NCBI RefSeq assembly: GCF_001427605.1
Contig: NZ_LMGZ01000001.1
Location: 317,995-381,994 of the forward strand
Origin: Devosia sp. Root635
GTDB lineage: Bacteria > Pseudomonadota > Alphaproteobacteria > Rhizobiales > Devosiaceae
Length of the DNA: 64,000 bases
Direction: 5' to 3'
Shown: positions 9,294 through 17,865 of the stretch, one piece after another
How the letters are laid out: every line of letters starts with the position of its first letter
How positions within the stretch are numbered: position 1 is the stretch's first letter
Translations under genes and position numbers: made by a program
Notes under the pieces: model-generated
What the model was told of the DNA's origin: nothing
Seen by the model: only the letters and a program-made list of their open reading frames with translations
Database searches by the model: none

Positions 9294-10118
9294 TCAGTCG
9301 GTTGCCGGCACCAGAACAGTGCGCTTGACCTCGAAAGCTCCCTCGCCTGTCAGGAATGTGAGCCGAACGGCCTGATTTTCCAAGCCCATTTCATCGGCTT
9401 TACCCAGGATGGGGATGAGCACTAGGTTCGGTTCCGGGCTTTTTTGCGGCGTGCCGAACAGCGGTTCGCCGCTGTCGGTCGCGGCGATCAGCGAGGCCGG
9501 ATCGACGTCGCCGTCGCCAAGCTCCACCGCCAGCATGCCGGCATCGCCCCAGAGTTCGACATTGCCGATAGGCTGGGGATCGCCCGGCCAATCCATCGGC
9601 GTCGTGGCCAGCGCCTGGCGGATGCGCAGCCCGTTGGGCCGATCGGGGGCGGTATCGTCGAGCGGCAGCGAAAAACGGGCCTGGGCCGGCACGCAGATAT
9701 CCGAGCACACGCCCAGAACGGCGCTGAGCTCAATCCGCGGCGCGCCCGGCTCCACGCTCAGCCGGACCGGCAGGACGGTGGGGCCAAAATAGACATAGTC
9801 GAGATAATCCGCAGTCTCATGCCGTGTCGGATAGGGCCAGAGGATCTGGTGCTCGCGAATGCCGGTCGAGCCGGAAAAATCGAGCTCGGTCGGCAGGCCG
9901 GTCTCGCCGGGGACGCGCCAATAGGTCTTGTTGGTCTCGGGCATGGCGATCTCGAGCCCGATCAGCGTGGTGCCATCGGGCTTGATCTGCCCGCTGCTGA
10001 TGAGCCGCAGTGTCACGCCCGGCGCGACTTCCTGCCATGCCGTCTCACCGGCCTGGGCGGGAGCGGCAAGCAGAGTAAGGCTGAGGGCGAGGCATATCGG
10101 GCGCATGGGGAAAGGCAT
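9294..10118 (-). CDS. Secreted protein with DsbD N-terminal (alpha) domain
   Basis: 274 residues with a Sec signal peptide (about 1-23, ending AQA). The body resembles the periplasmic N-terminal domain of DsbD/ScsB-type disulfide reductases: a segment around YTGPTVLP-like strands and a paired cysteine motif GVCSDICVPA (about residues 137-146). The transmembrane and C-terminal thioredoxin parts of DsbD are absent, so it is a soluble stand-alone domain. It probably passes or accepts electrons in the periplasm; the partner is unknown. An alternative ATG lies 12 nt downstream (10106). Confidence 0.82.
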   Translation of the reverse strand: MPFPMRPICLALSLTLLAAPAQAGETAWQEVAPGVTLRLISSGQIKPDGTTLIGLEIAMPETNKTYWRVPGETGLPTELDFSGSTGIREHQILWPYPTRHETADYLDYVYFGPTVLPVRLSVEPGAPRIELSAVLGVCSDICVPAQARFSLPLDDTAPDRPNGLRIRQALATTPMDWPGDPQPIGNVELWGDAGMLAVELGDGDVDPASLIAATDSGEPLFGTPQKSPEPNLVLIPILGKADEMGLENQAVRLTFLTGEGAFEVKRTVLVPATD

Positions 10119-10230
10119 TAGCGCAGGATCGCGTTTAGAAATAGCTGACGGACCATCATGCCTTCGTGATGCCCGGTCCTACAAGGCATCGTAACTTGGC
10201 AGCAGCGCCGAGCGTGCCTACAATTGCTCC

Positions 10231-10806
10231 ATGAACTCGCTCGAAGGACAATTTCTCGTCGCCATGCCCGACATGAGCGACGAGCGCTTCGCGGAAAGCG
10301 TCATCCTGCTCGTCGGCCATGGCAGCGAGGGGGCGATGGGCATCGTGGTCAATCACGAACTGGCCAACCTGCGCTTTGCCGACATTCTCGACGAACTCGA
10401 CCTGGGCGATCCCGATGCGGTCATCCGGCTGCCCGATGCCGTCCGGCAGCGCACGGTCATGCGGGGCGGGCCGGTGGAAAAGGGGCGCGGCTTCGTGCTG
10501 CATTCGTCGGACTATAGCAGCGGCAACAGCTATCCGGTGACCGATGGAATCTGCCTGACGGCAACGCTGGATATCCTCAAGGCCATGGCCTTTGGTCCCG
10601 CACCGCGCTCGTCGCTGTTCGCCCTCGGTTGCTGCGGCTGGAGCGCCGGTCAGCTCGAGGGCGAAATCGGCGACAATGGCTGGCTTACCGCGCCGTTCAG
10701 CCGGGAGCTGCTGTTCGAGACCCCGGTGGAAGATCGCTACGAGGCGGCGCTGGCGAGCCTGCGGATCACGCGGGCCACGCTGAGCCCCGATGCCGGGCAT
10801 GCCTGA
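10231..10806 (+). CDS. YqgE/AlgH family protein (DUF179)
   Basis: 191 residues of the widespread DUF179 family of unknown biochemical function. Family motifs are visible: GQFLVAMPDMSDERF at the start, GAMGIVVNH (about 36-44), RGGPVEKGRGFVLH (about 81-94) and LFALGCCGWSAGQLEGEI (about 129-146). It is divergent from the DsbD-like gene and convergent with the large GGDEF/EAL gene, whose stop lies 1 nt beyond. Confidence 0.92.
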   Translation: MNSLEGQFLVAMPDMSDERFAESVILLVGHGSEGAMGIVVNHELANLRFADILDELDLGDPDAVIRLPDAVRQRTVMRGGPVEKGRGFVLHSSDYSSGNSYPVTDGICLTATLDILKAMAFGPAPRSSLFALGCCGWSAGQLEGEIGDNGWLTAPFSRELLFETPVEDRYEAALASLRITRATLSPDAGHA

Positions 10807-10807
10807 G

Positions 10808-13687
10808 CTACTTCCCTAACTGGGTGGCCAGCTTCTTGCCGAATTCGGCGCCTGTCATGGCGGCGCCAAAGGCGAAGCCCTGGGCGTAGCGGCAGTTGAG
10901 CTGGCGCAGCCGTTCGATCTCGTCCAGCGTCTCGACGCCTTCGGCGATCACCATCAGGTCGAGATCGGTGGCCAGCGCGACCACGGCCTTGATGATCGGC
11001 GCCTGCGTGTGGGCGATGCCCGTGGTGCCGCCCATTTTCACGAAGGGCGCAGGAATCTTGATCGTGTCGAATGGGAAACGGTGCAGGTAACTCAGCGACG
11101 AATGGCCGGTGCCGAAATCGTCGAGCGCCAGGCCCAGCCCGAGATTGCGCAGGGCCTGCAGCATATAGGCGGAATGCTCGGGATTGGTCATCACCTGGCT
11201 CTCGGTGATTTCGAGCTTGAGGTGACTGGCCAGTTCCTTGTCCTGACTGACCAGGCTCCGCATGTCGTTGAGCAAGGTCTCGGTGGCCAATTGGGTGGGC
11301 GATAGGTTCACCGAAATGAAGAATTCCTCGGGCAGGCCGAAGGCCGTCATCCAGTCCCTGGCCTGGGCGGCGGACTGTTCGAAGGCCAGGCGTCCGAGCT
11401 TCTCGATCTGACCCGAGCGTTCGGCCAGCGGCACGAATTCGTCGGGATTGACCACGCCGCGGGTGGGGTGAATCCAGCGCATCAGCGCCTCGGCGCCGGC
11501 AATCTGGCCGGTCTGGATATCGGTCACCGGCTGGAACTGCACATGCAATTCGCCCTGCTTCATGCCGCGTTCGAGGTCTTCCTCGCTGGCGCGGTTATAG
11601 GCGGCAATGGAACGGGCCGAGGCGCGATAGGCCTCGATGCGGTCGCCGCCCAGGCGCTTGGCATAATACATGGCCAGCTCGGCATCGCGCAGCACGTCGG
11701 CTGCCGTCGCCGGGTTGCTGTCATAAATGGTGACGCCGATGGAAGCGGAGAGCGTCAGGTCGCGGTCGCCAAAATTGAACGGAGCCTTGAGCGCCTTGCG
11801 GATCTGCTCGGCGGTCTCGGCGATCTTGCCGGCAGCCTGCTCGGAAGCCAGGATCACCGCGAACTGGTCGCCGGTGACGCGGGCCACGGTATCGAGCGGG
11901 CGCATGATGCGGGCGATGCGACGTGAAATGGCCAGCAGCACCGAATCCGCCGCCGAATGGCCGATGCGCTCCTCCAGCTCCATGAAGCGGTCGATATCGA
12001 TGAGGAACACGGCCGGCTTGGTGCCGCCCGGCGTGCGGGCGCGGACGAGTGCGCGCTCCAGCCGATCGAGGAAGAGCTGGCGATTGGGCAGGCCGGTCAG
12101 GCTGTCATGCACGGCATCGTGCAGCAGGCGCTCGCGGGCGGCGCGGTCTTCGGTGACGTCCTGCAATGTGCCGACGATGCGGTTGACCTGGCCGTCGCCG
12201 CCCAGAACCGGCTTCACCCGCATGCGAAAACTGCGATAGCTGCCATCGTGGCCGGCCACGCGCATATCGGCCGACACCTTGCCGCGGCGCAATTCGACCA
12301 GTGTGTCGAAGGCGGTGCGGAAACGATCGCGGTCATCGGGGTGGACCCGGTCGAGCCAGCGCTTGATGGCGCCGCGCAGCGCGCCGCGCTTCTCGCCGAG
12401 GCGGGTGGCCAGTTCGTCGCTGACCGAGACACGGTCGCGCTCGATATTCCAGTCGAAGACGAAGTCGCCCGAGCCGGTCAGCGCCAAGGCGCGCCGTTCC
12501 ACCTCGGACAGGGTGCCGATGGAAACCTGTCCTTCGGAGAAGGCGTGCTGCACCGCGGTAAAGCCGAGCAGCATGACGATAAGTACGAGGCCGCCGCCCA
12601 CGGCGGGCTGGGCCACATCGTTGGAAACCTGGCCGGTCACCACCAGCCAGGAATAGAACAGCCAGGAAATCAGGATGATCCAGGTGGGCACCAGCAGCAC
12701 GGCGCGGTCATAGCCGCGCAGGGCCAGCAGCAGGATGAGGAAGAAGCCGGAGACGCCGAGCAGTGCCAGCACCAGCCGCGCGATGGTCGCGGCTATGGCG
12801 GGCTGGAAGAAGGCGAAGGCGAAGAGCGCCAGGAACAGGGCCGCCAGGCCCAGCGCCAGGTGGATGAAGCGCAGATGCCAGCGGTGAAGATTGAGATAGA
12901 TGAACAGGAACCCAGCAAGCGTCGTGGCTATGCCCGCCTCCGCCGCGGCCCGCAGGGGCTGCATACCTCCTGCCGGCAGGCCGAGAATGCGCCCCAGCAC
13001 GCCGAAATCGATCAGCAGGTAAATCAGCACCGCCCAGGCGAAAGCCGCCGTGGCCGGGAAGATGCCGCGCCCCTTGACCACGAACATGATGGTGAGGAAC
13101 ACCGCCGCCAGCGAGGCGACGCCCAGCACCACGCCGCGGAACAGGGTGAAGGAATTCACATAGTCGCGGTAGCCATTGGGCTGCCACAGGTAGAGTTCGG
13201 GCAATTGCTGGCCGGAGAGCTCGGCCACGAAGGTCACCGTCGCGCCGGGGTCGAGCGTCACCTCGAAAACGTCGGCCTCGCTGTCGGCGAGACGGACGGG
13301 GCGGATGCCGGCGCTCGGCGTCAGGGCCTTGAGGCGATCGTCGCCCAGGTCGGGCTGGAAAATTCCCGAGCCCGGCAGGCGGAAGAATGGCGCCACCAGC
13401 AAGCGTTCGATCTGCTGGTCGCTTTCGTTGCGCAGGGCGAACAGCGCGAAATCGGGATCGGTCCCCTGCTCGCTCGCCAGCACCTCGATGCGGCGAATGA
13501 TGCCATCCTCGCCCGGCGCGGTGGACAATTGCACGCGGCCATCGGTGCCGGGCTGGACCTCGATCACATCGGAAAGATTGACGGCATTGACGTCTTCGGG
13601 AACCGAGATGACTTCGAAAGCGGCAGTGGGAGCGTAGGCGGCCAGCGCGAACGCAAGACACATCGCGAGTGCAAAGAGGTGACGCAT
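10808..13687 (-). CDS. Membrane-bound 7TM-PAS-GGDEF-EAL signalling protein
   Basis: 959 residues. Order: signal peptide (1-23), periplasmic beta domain (about 24-175), seven or so membrane helices (about 185-390), a PAS domain (about 405-520), a GGDEF-type domain beginning at HDSLTGLPNR (about 525-690) and an EAL domain to the end. The diguanylate cyclase signature is degenerate: TGDQF (about 602-606) replaces GGDEF. The EAL domain keeps AEALMRW (about 730) and DDFGTGHSSLSYL, so phosphodiesterase activity on cyclic-di-GMP is likely while cyclase activity is not. The N-terminal half resembles 7TMR-DISM receptors. Ligand unknown. Confidence 0.9.
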   Translation of the reverse strand: MRHLFALAMCLAFALAAYAPTAAFEVISVPEDVNAVNLSDVIEVQPGTDGRVQLSTAPGEDGIIRRIEVLASEQGTDPDFALFALRNESDQQIERLLVAPFFRLPGSGIFQPDLGDDRLKALTPSAGIRPVRLADSEADVFEVTLDPGATVTFVAELSGQQLPELYLWQPNGYRDYVNSFTLFRGVVLGVASLAAVFLTIMFVVKGRGIFPATAAFAWAVLIYLLIDFGVLGRILGLPAGGMQPLRAAAEAGIATTLAGFLFIYLNLHRWHLRFIHLALGLAALFLALFAFAFFQPAIAATIARLVLALLGVSGFFLILLLALRGYDRAVLLVPTWIILISWLFYSWLVVTGQVSNDVAQPAVGGGLVLIVMLLGFTAVQHAFSEGQVSIGTLSEVERRALALTGSGDFVFDWNIERDRVSVSDELATRLGEKRGALRGAIKRWLDRVHPDDRDRFRTAFDTLVELRRGKVSADMRVAGHDGSYRSFRMRVKPVLGGDGQVNRIVGTLQDVTEDRAARERLLHDAVHDSLTGLPNRQLFLDRLERALVRARTPGGTKPAVFLIDIDRFMELEERIGHSAADSVLLAISRRIARIMRPLDTVARVTGDQFAVILASEQAAGKIAETAEQIRKALKAPFNFGDRDLTLSASIGVTIYDSNPATAADVLRDAELAMYYAKRLGGDRIEAYRASARSIAAYNRASEEDLERGMKQGELHVQFQPVTDIQTGQIAGAEALMRWIHPTRGVVNPDEFVPLAERSGQIEKLGRLAFEQSAAQARDWMTAFGLPEEFFISVNLSPTQLATETLLNDMRSLVSQDKELASHLKLEITESQVMTNPEHSAYMLQALRNLGLGLALDDFGTGHSSLSYLHRFPFDTIKIPAPFVKMGGTTGIAHTQAPIIKAVVALATDLDLMVIAEGVETLDEIERLRQLNCRYAQGFAFGAAMTGAEFGKKLATQLGK

Positions 13688-13873
13688 CAGGGGCGATTAT
13701 ATCCTGCGGTAGGCTTCATTGTGGCAGCGTTCCGGCGAGAGGCGCAAGGCAGCCCGGCGCTGAAACGGCATCCTCTTGGCGGGAGCGCCCTTTGGTAGCG
13801 GGGATTGGCGCGGGCGACAAGCATGGCGGGCTGTTGCCGAATGGCAACAGTTATGCCATCGGGACGAGCGCAA

Positions 13874-14002
13874 GCGCCGCCTGCGATGCGGTTATCGATA
13901 GATGGACGCATGCCAAACTGGCATCGTGCGGATCCCGAGACGGCCTTCGCCTCTGGTAAATTTAGTAATGAGACGGAAGCCGTCTCGGGATGCCGGGACT
14001 TG
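13874..14002 (-). repeat. Dispersed palindromic repeat, family F, copy 2 (inverted)
   Basis: Reverse-complement copy of positions 2-128, about 129 bp. It includes the CAAGTCCCGGCATCCCGAGA arm, the CCGTCTCGGGATCC arm, the GCCAG/TTGGCA palindrome and the CGATAACCGCATCGCAGGCG segment. The two copies are about 14 kb apart in opposite orientation. Confidence 0.8.
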
Positions 14003-14285
14003 CTCGGACGGCGCGATCGCAGGCCCTGGCGGTTAGCCGTAGCACCCCGCCCAAACGCCTCGTCCGCTCGACCCGGAGCGGAGCGCGACCTCCACTCCCC
14101 CGGCTGGCCTCCGGACGCCCGGGGTGGGGGATAAGATGGGTAAGTGGAGCACCGCGCGATCCTCTCCCTCGGTGTCATCGAGGGTGGGTGGCAAGGGTGC
14201 CACTTTAACCGATCGTCATGCGTGGGCTTGACGTGGAGCGAATATCGCGTTCGTGGCGGACCCCCACCCTCATTCCTTCTCACCT

Positions 14286-14310
14286 AAAATCGCTCCACTG
14301 GAGCGATTTT
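14286..14310. repeat. 25-bp perfect palindrome
   Basis: AAAATCGCTCC and GGAGCGATTTT arms flank a 3-base centre. It could act as a bidirectional hairpin terminator, since it has a T-run on both strands, or be a dispersed repeat unit. No gene end lies immediately next to it on the plus strand; on the minus strand it is 157 bp beyond the GNAT stop codon. Confidence 0.7.
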
Positions 14311-14466
14311 GCCTACGGCCGGTTCGAAGCCCACAAGGGGGAGGGAAGCCTCCTCCGTAGCTACGGACCTATCGCGTGAAACCTGAAACGCGGTCATGCG
14401 CCTCCCTTCCCTGGGGGGAGGGAATGGGGGTGGGGCGGGATCGGGTTGCGCCCCGGGCGCGCGCTA

Positions 14467-15075
14467 CTATACCCGGCGCAGGTAGCGCCCCAGTTCGTAG
14501 CGTTCCCGGGTCAGGCCGAACAGGACATGATCTTCCCAGCGGCCGTTGATCTGCAGGTAGTTCTCGGCGAAGCCTTCCTCGGCGAAGCCGTTTTTCTCGA
14601 GGACGCGGCGGGAGGCGGCGTTGCCGGGGAGGAAGGCGGCGTGGATGCGGTGCAGGTCCAGCGTATCAAAGACGAAGGGCAGGCTGACGCCGACGGCTTC
14701 GCTCATCAGGCCCTGGCCGGCGAAGGACTGGCCCATCCAATAGCCGAGATTGACGAATTGCGCAGCGCGGCGGCGGATATTGGACAGGGTGATGCCGCCC
14801 ACCAATGTCTCCTGCCGCGCGGCGGACAGGAAAATGAAGAAGGAATAGTCGCTCCCCTCCCCGGCTTCCTCGCGCGCCCGCTTGACCCGCGTCGCGAAGA
14901 CGCGGCGGCCGAGATCGGCCTCGGTCCAGCGCGGCTCGAACGGCCGGAGGAAATCGCGGCTGGACCGGCGCAGCGCATACCAGGCGTCATAGTCGCCCAT
15001 CTGCGGCAGGCGCAGCAGGACGCGCGGCCCGCGCAGGGCAATCAGGGGAGCGGGGGATGACCAGGGCCACAGCAT
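14467..15075 (-). CDS. GNAT acetyltransferase, RimJ/RimL type
   Basis: 202 residues with the RimJ-like N-acetyltransferase fold: RVLLRLPQMGDYDAWYALR at the start, VGGITLSNI in the beta4 region, YWMGQSFAGQGLMSEAV for the acetyl-CoA loop (Q/R-x-x-G-x-G/A variant QSFAGQG), and NAASRRVLEKNGF in the C-terminal helix. RimJ acetylates the N-terminus of ribosomal protein S5 in enterobacteria, but in this family the substrate cannot be read from sequence. It lies 12 nt downstream of the M16 peptidase gene on the same strand, so they probably form an operon with thrC. Confidence 0.9.
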   Translation of the reverse strand: MLWPWSSPAPLIALRGPRVLLRLPQMGDYDAWYALRRSSRDFLRPFEPRWTEADLGRRVFATRVKRAREEAGEGSDYSFFIFLSAARQETLVGGITLSNIRRRAAQFVNLGYWMGQSFAGQGLMSEAVGVSLPFVFDTLDLHRIHAAFLPGNAASRRVLEKNGFAEEGFAENYLQINGRWEDHVLFGLTRERYELGRYLRRV

Positions 15076-15087
15076 GGCGTGTTGGAC

Positions 15088-16350
15088 TCAGCGCTTGAGG
15101 TGATCGCCAATCGTGCCGATATCGGCGAGATTGCCGATAGGCCCAATGCCCGCCAGCGTGGGCGTGCCCTGCATGAAGATCTGCTCGGCAACATCCTGCA
15201 CCCGCCGGGCGGTGATGGCGGTGATGCGGTCCACCGTTTCCTGCATGGGAATGGGGCGGCCCCACAGAATCTGCTGACGCGCCAACTGGCCGGCGCGGGC
15301 CGAAGGGCTTTCCAGCGACATCAGCAGCCCTGCCCTGATCTGGTTGCGCACGCGGATGACTTCGTCTTCGGTGATATTCTCGGTGGCGCGCTTGAGCTCA
15401 TCGAGCACGACGGGAACCAGTTCGGCAACCTCGTCCTCGCCGGTCGCCGCGGCCACGCCGAACACGCCGCTATCGGCAAAAGCCCAGTGGAAGGAATAGA
15501 CCGAGTAGCAGAGGCCGCGCTTTTCACGCACCTCCTGGAACAGGCGCGAACTCATGCCGCCGCCCAGAATGGAAGCCAGCACCTGCGCGGCATAGAAGCC
15601 ATCGGCATTGTAGGCGCGGCCTTCGAAGCCGACGACGATATGGGCCTGCTCGTGCTCGGAGATCAGCCGCTCCTCGCCACCATGATATTCGGCGCGCTGC
15701 GGCGCCGGCGCACCATTGGGCTTGAGAGTGGCAAAGCGTTCGCGGGCCACGTCGACCAACTGGTCATGATCGACATTGCCGGCGGCGGCCATCACCATGT
15801 GGTCGCCGACATAGTTGCGGCCCATATATTTGCGGATCGTGTCCGGATTGAATTCGCGCACCGAATCCACGGTGCCCAGGATGGTGCGGCCGATTGGCTG
15901 GGTGGGGAAGGCCGCTTCCTGGAACAGGTCGAATACGTGGTCATCAGGATTGTCGCGGGCCGCCCCGATTTCCTGCACGATAACCTGCTTCTCGCGGGTC
16001 AGTTCGTCGTCCTCGAACAGGGAATTCTGCAGGATATCGCTGAGGATATCGGCGGCCAGCACCACGTCATCCTTGAGGACGCGGGCGAAATAGCCCGTAT
16101 GTTCGATGGAGGTGGCGGCGTTGAGGTCGCCGCCGACATTCTCGATAGCCTCGGCGATTTCGAGCGCCGTGCGCGACTGCGTGCCCTTGAAGGCCATGTG
16201 TTCGAGCAAGTGGGAAATACCGTGCTCGGCCTTGCGCTCGCTGCGCGCGCCGGCCTTGACCCATACGCCAAGGGAAGCACTTTCGAGATGGGGCATGTCG
16301 TCGGTAAGGACCACCATGCCATTATCAAGGGTCGTCGATCGTACGCTCAC
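15088..16350 (-). CDS. Zinc-dependent M16 family peptidase (processing-peptidase-like)
   Basis: 420 residues from the GTG at 16350, selected because a GGAGGAG site sits about 8 nt upstream; a longer frame to 16389 lacks this. The inverted zinc motif is HLLEHMAFKGT (HxxEH, about residues 59-63) with the distal glutamate in a downstream ENVGGDLNA-to-EIAEAIE region. The C-terminal half matches M16_C (GFEGRAYNADGFYAAQVL, SSRLFQEVREKRGLCYSVYS). It resembles mitochondrial processing peptidase beta and bacterial YmxG. Substrate unknown. Downstream of thrC by 54 nt. Confidence 0.92.
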   Translation of the reverse strand: MSVRSTTLDNGMVVLTDDMPHLESASLGVWVKAGARSERKAEHGISHLLEHMAFKGTQSRTALEIAEAIENVGGDLNAATSIEHTGYFARVLKDDVVLAADILSDILQNSLFEDDELTREKQVIVQEIGAARDNPDDHVFDLFQEAAFPTQPIGRTILGTVDSVREFNPDTIRKYMGRNYVGDHMVMAAAGNVDHDQLVDVARERFATLKPNGAPAPQRAEYHGGEERLISEHEQAHIVVGFEGRAYNADGFYAAQVLASILGGGMSSRLFQEVREKRGLCYSVYSFHWAFADSGVFGVAAATGEDEVAELVPVVLDELKRATENITEDEVIRVRNQIRAGLLMSLESPSARAGQLARQQILWGRPIPMQETVDRITAITARRVQDVAEQIFMQGTPTLAGIGPIGNLADIGTIGDHLKR

Positions 16351-16404
16351 GCGAGGCTCCTCCACGAGGCCTGGCGGTCGAGCGACCACCCGGCCCCCGT
16401 TTCG

Positions 16405-17796
16405 TCAGGCAGCGCGCGTACGCGCCGAGATGAAGTTTTCGACCGCAGCCTGGTCGTTGGCAAGGACGCTGAGACGCTCCTGCCGCGAATGAAGATCGGC
16501 CAGCCAGGCCGGAAGTTCCGGCTCGATGCCGGAGGCTTCCTTGACGGCGGCCGGGAACTTGGCCGGATGGGCGGTGGCCAGCGTCACCATGGGCGTCGTG
16601 CCCAGATGAGCGCGCGCCACATGGGCGCCGACAGCGGTATGAGGATCGAGCAGATAGCCCGATGCTTTGAGGGTCGCGGCAATGGTCGCCTTGGTCTCGG
16701 CCTCGCCGGTGGTGCCGGCGGCGAAATCACGGCGGATGGCGGCGAGCGCCCGGTCCGGCAAGGCGAAGCCGCCCGACTGCTTGAGGCCGTCCATCATGCG
16801 GATAACAGCATCGGCATCGCGGCCGGCGCTTTCGAACAGCAGGCGTTCGAAATTCGAGGAGATCTGGATATCCATCGAGGGGCTGATGGTGGGGGCCACG
16901 CCATCCATTTCGTAGCGGCCGGTATCGATGGTGCGGCGCAGGATGTCGTTGGCATTGGTGGCGATGATGAGCTTGTCGATGGGCAGGCCCATGGCCTTGG
17001 CACAATAGCCGGCGAAGATATCGCCGAAATTGCCGGTCGGCACGGTGAAGCTCACCTGGCGGTGCGGGCTGCCGAGGGAGACCGCCGATGTGAAGTAGTA
17101 GACGATCTGCGCGACGATGCGGCCCCAATTGATGGAGTTGACGCCGGAGAGACGCACGCTGTCGCGGAATTTGTGGTTGTTGAACAGCGCCTTGACGATG
17201 TTCTGGCAGTCGTCGAACGTGCCTTCGAGCGCGATATTGTGGACATTGGCGTCGAGCACGGTGGTCATCTGCAGGCGCTGCACGGACGACGTGCGGCCCT
17301 GGGGATGCAGGATGAAGATGTCGGTGGTGTCGCGGCCGCGAAAGGCTTCGATGGCGGCGGAGCCGGTATCGCCCGAAGTGGCGCCGACGATGGTCGCCTT
17401 GAGCCCGCGGTCGGCGAGGATATGGTCCATCACCCGGCTCAGGAACTGCATGGCCACGTCCTTGAAGGCCAGGGTGGGCCCATGGAACAGTTCCAGCACG
17501 AAATGGTTGGGCTCGATCTCCAGCAGCGGCGTCACCGAGGGGTGGCGGAAGGCGGCATAGGCTTCGTCGATGATGACCTTGAGCTTTTGTGGCGCGATCT
17601 CGTCGCCGGTGAAGCGGCTGATGATGGCATAGGCGACGTCGGCATAGGGCTTGCCCGCGAAAGCTGATATCTCGGCGGGGCTGAGCCGGGGCCAGCTCTG
17701 CGGCACATAGAGGCCGCCATCGGAACCCAGGCCAGCGAGAACCGCGTCAGAGAAGCCGAGCACGGGCGCCTGGCCGCGCGTTGAAACAAACTGCAT
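16405..17796 (-). CDS. thrC: Threonine synthase
   Basis: 463 residues, the size of the class II (proteobacterial/fungal) threonine synthase, which turns O-phosphohomoserine into threonine. Seen: start MQFVSTRGQAPVLGFSDAVL, the PLP lysine K112 in GPTLAFKDVAMQFL, the phosphate-binding GATSGDTGSAAIEAF, and VPTGNFGDIFAGYCAKAMG. The first gene of a minus-strand set thrC - M16 peptidase - GNAT, a common alphaproteobacterial order. It starts 69 bp after the SURF1 stop on the same strand, so read-through from the cox operon is possible. Confidence 0.97.
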   Translation of the reverse strand: MQFVSTRGQAPVLGFSDAVLAGLGSDGGLYVPQSWPRLSPAEISAFAGKPYADVAYAIISRFTGDEIAPQKLKVIIDEAYAAFRHPSVTPLLEIEPNHFVLELFHGPTLAFKDVAMQFLSRVMDHILADRGLKATIVGATSGDTGSAAIEAFRGRDTTDIFILHPQGRTSSVQRLQMTTVLDANVHNIALEGTFDDCQNIVKALFNNHKFRDSVRLSGVNSINWGRIVAQIVYYFTSAVSLGSPHRQVSFTVPTGNFGDIFAGYCAKAMGLPIDKLIIATNANDILRRTIDTGRYEMDGVAPTISPSMDIQISSNFERLLFESAGRDADAVIRMMDGLKQSGGFALPDRALAAIRRDFAAGTTGEAETKATIAATLKASGYLLDPHTAVGAHVARAHLGTTPMVTLATAHPAKFPAAVKEASGIEPELPAWLADLHSRQERLSVLANDQAAVENFISARTRAA

Positions 17797-17865
17797 TCGG
17801 GGGAAGAGCCCTTTTAGAATTGTTGCAACCTAGTCAAAGAGGGGCTGAGCCGCAAGTTTGCCGGC

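Larger units (their letters stand above)
13688..14466. other. Long intergenic region with repeats, no credible gene
   Basis: Between the divergently oriented end of the signalling gene and the GNAT gene. It holds the inverted family F repeat (13874-14002), a GC-rich stretch, the 25-bp perfect palindrome AAAATCGCTCC-ACT-... (14286-14310), and purine-rich CAAGGGGGAGGG / CCCTTCCCTGGGGGGAGGG pieces resembling family A palindromes (about 14333-14430). Open frames across it are low-complexity and antisense-like; none has a ribosome-binding site or a recognisable family. Confidence 0.7.

Noticed and set aside
11957..13798. 613-codon plus-strand open frame opposite the GGDEF/EAL gene
   Set aside because: Composition is that of a reverse-complement frame and no start signal or family is seen.
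15079..17667. Very long plus-strand open frame (862 codons) opposite the M16 peptidase and thrC
   Set aside because: It is antisense to two well-supported genes, has Gly/Ala/His/Arg-rich composition typical of reverse frames in GC-rich DNA, and matches no family.
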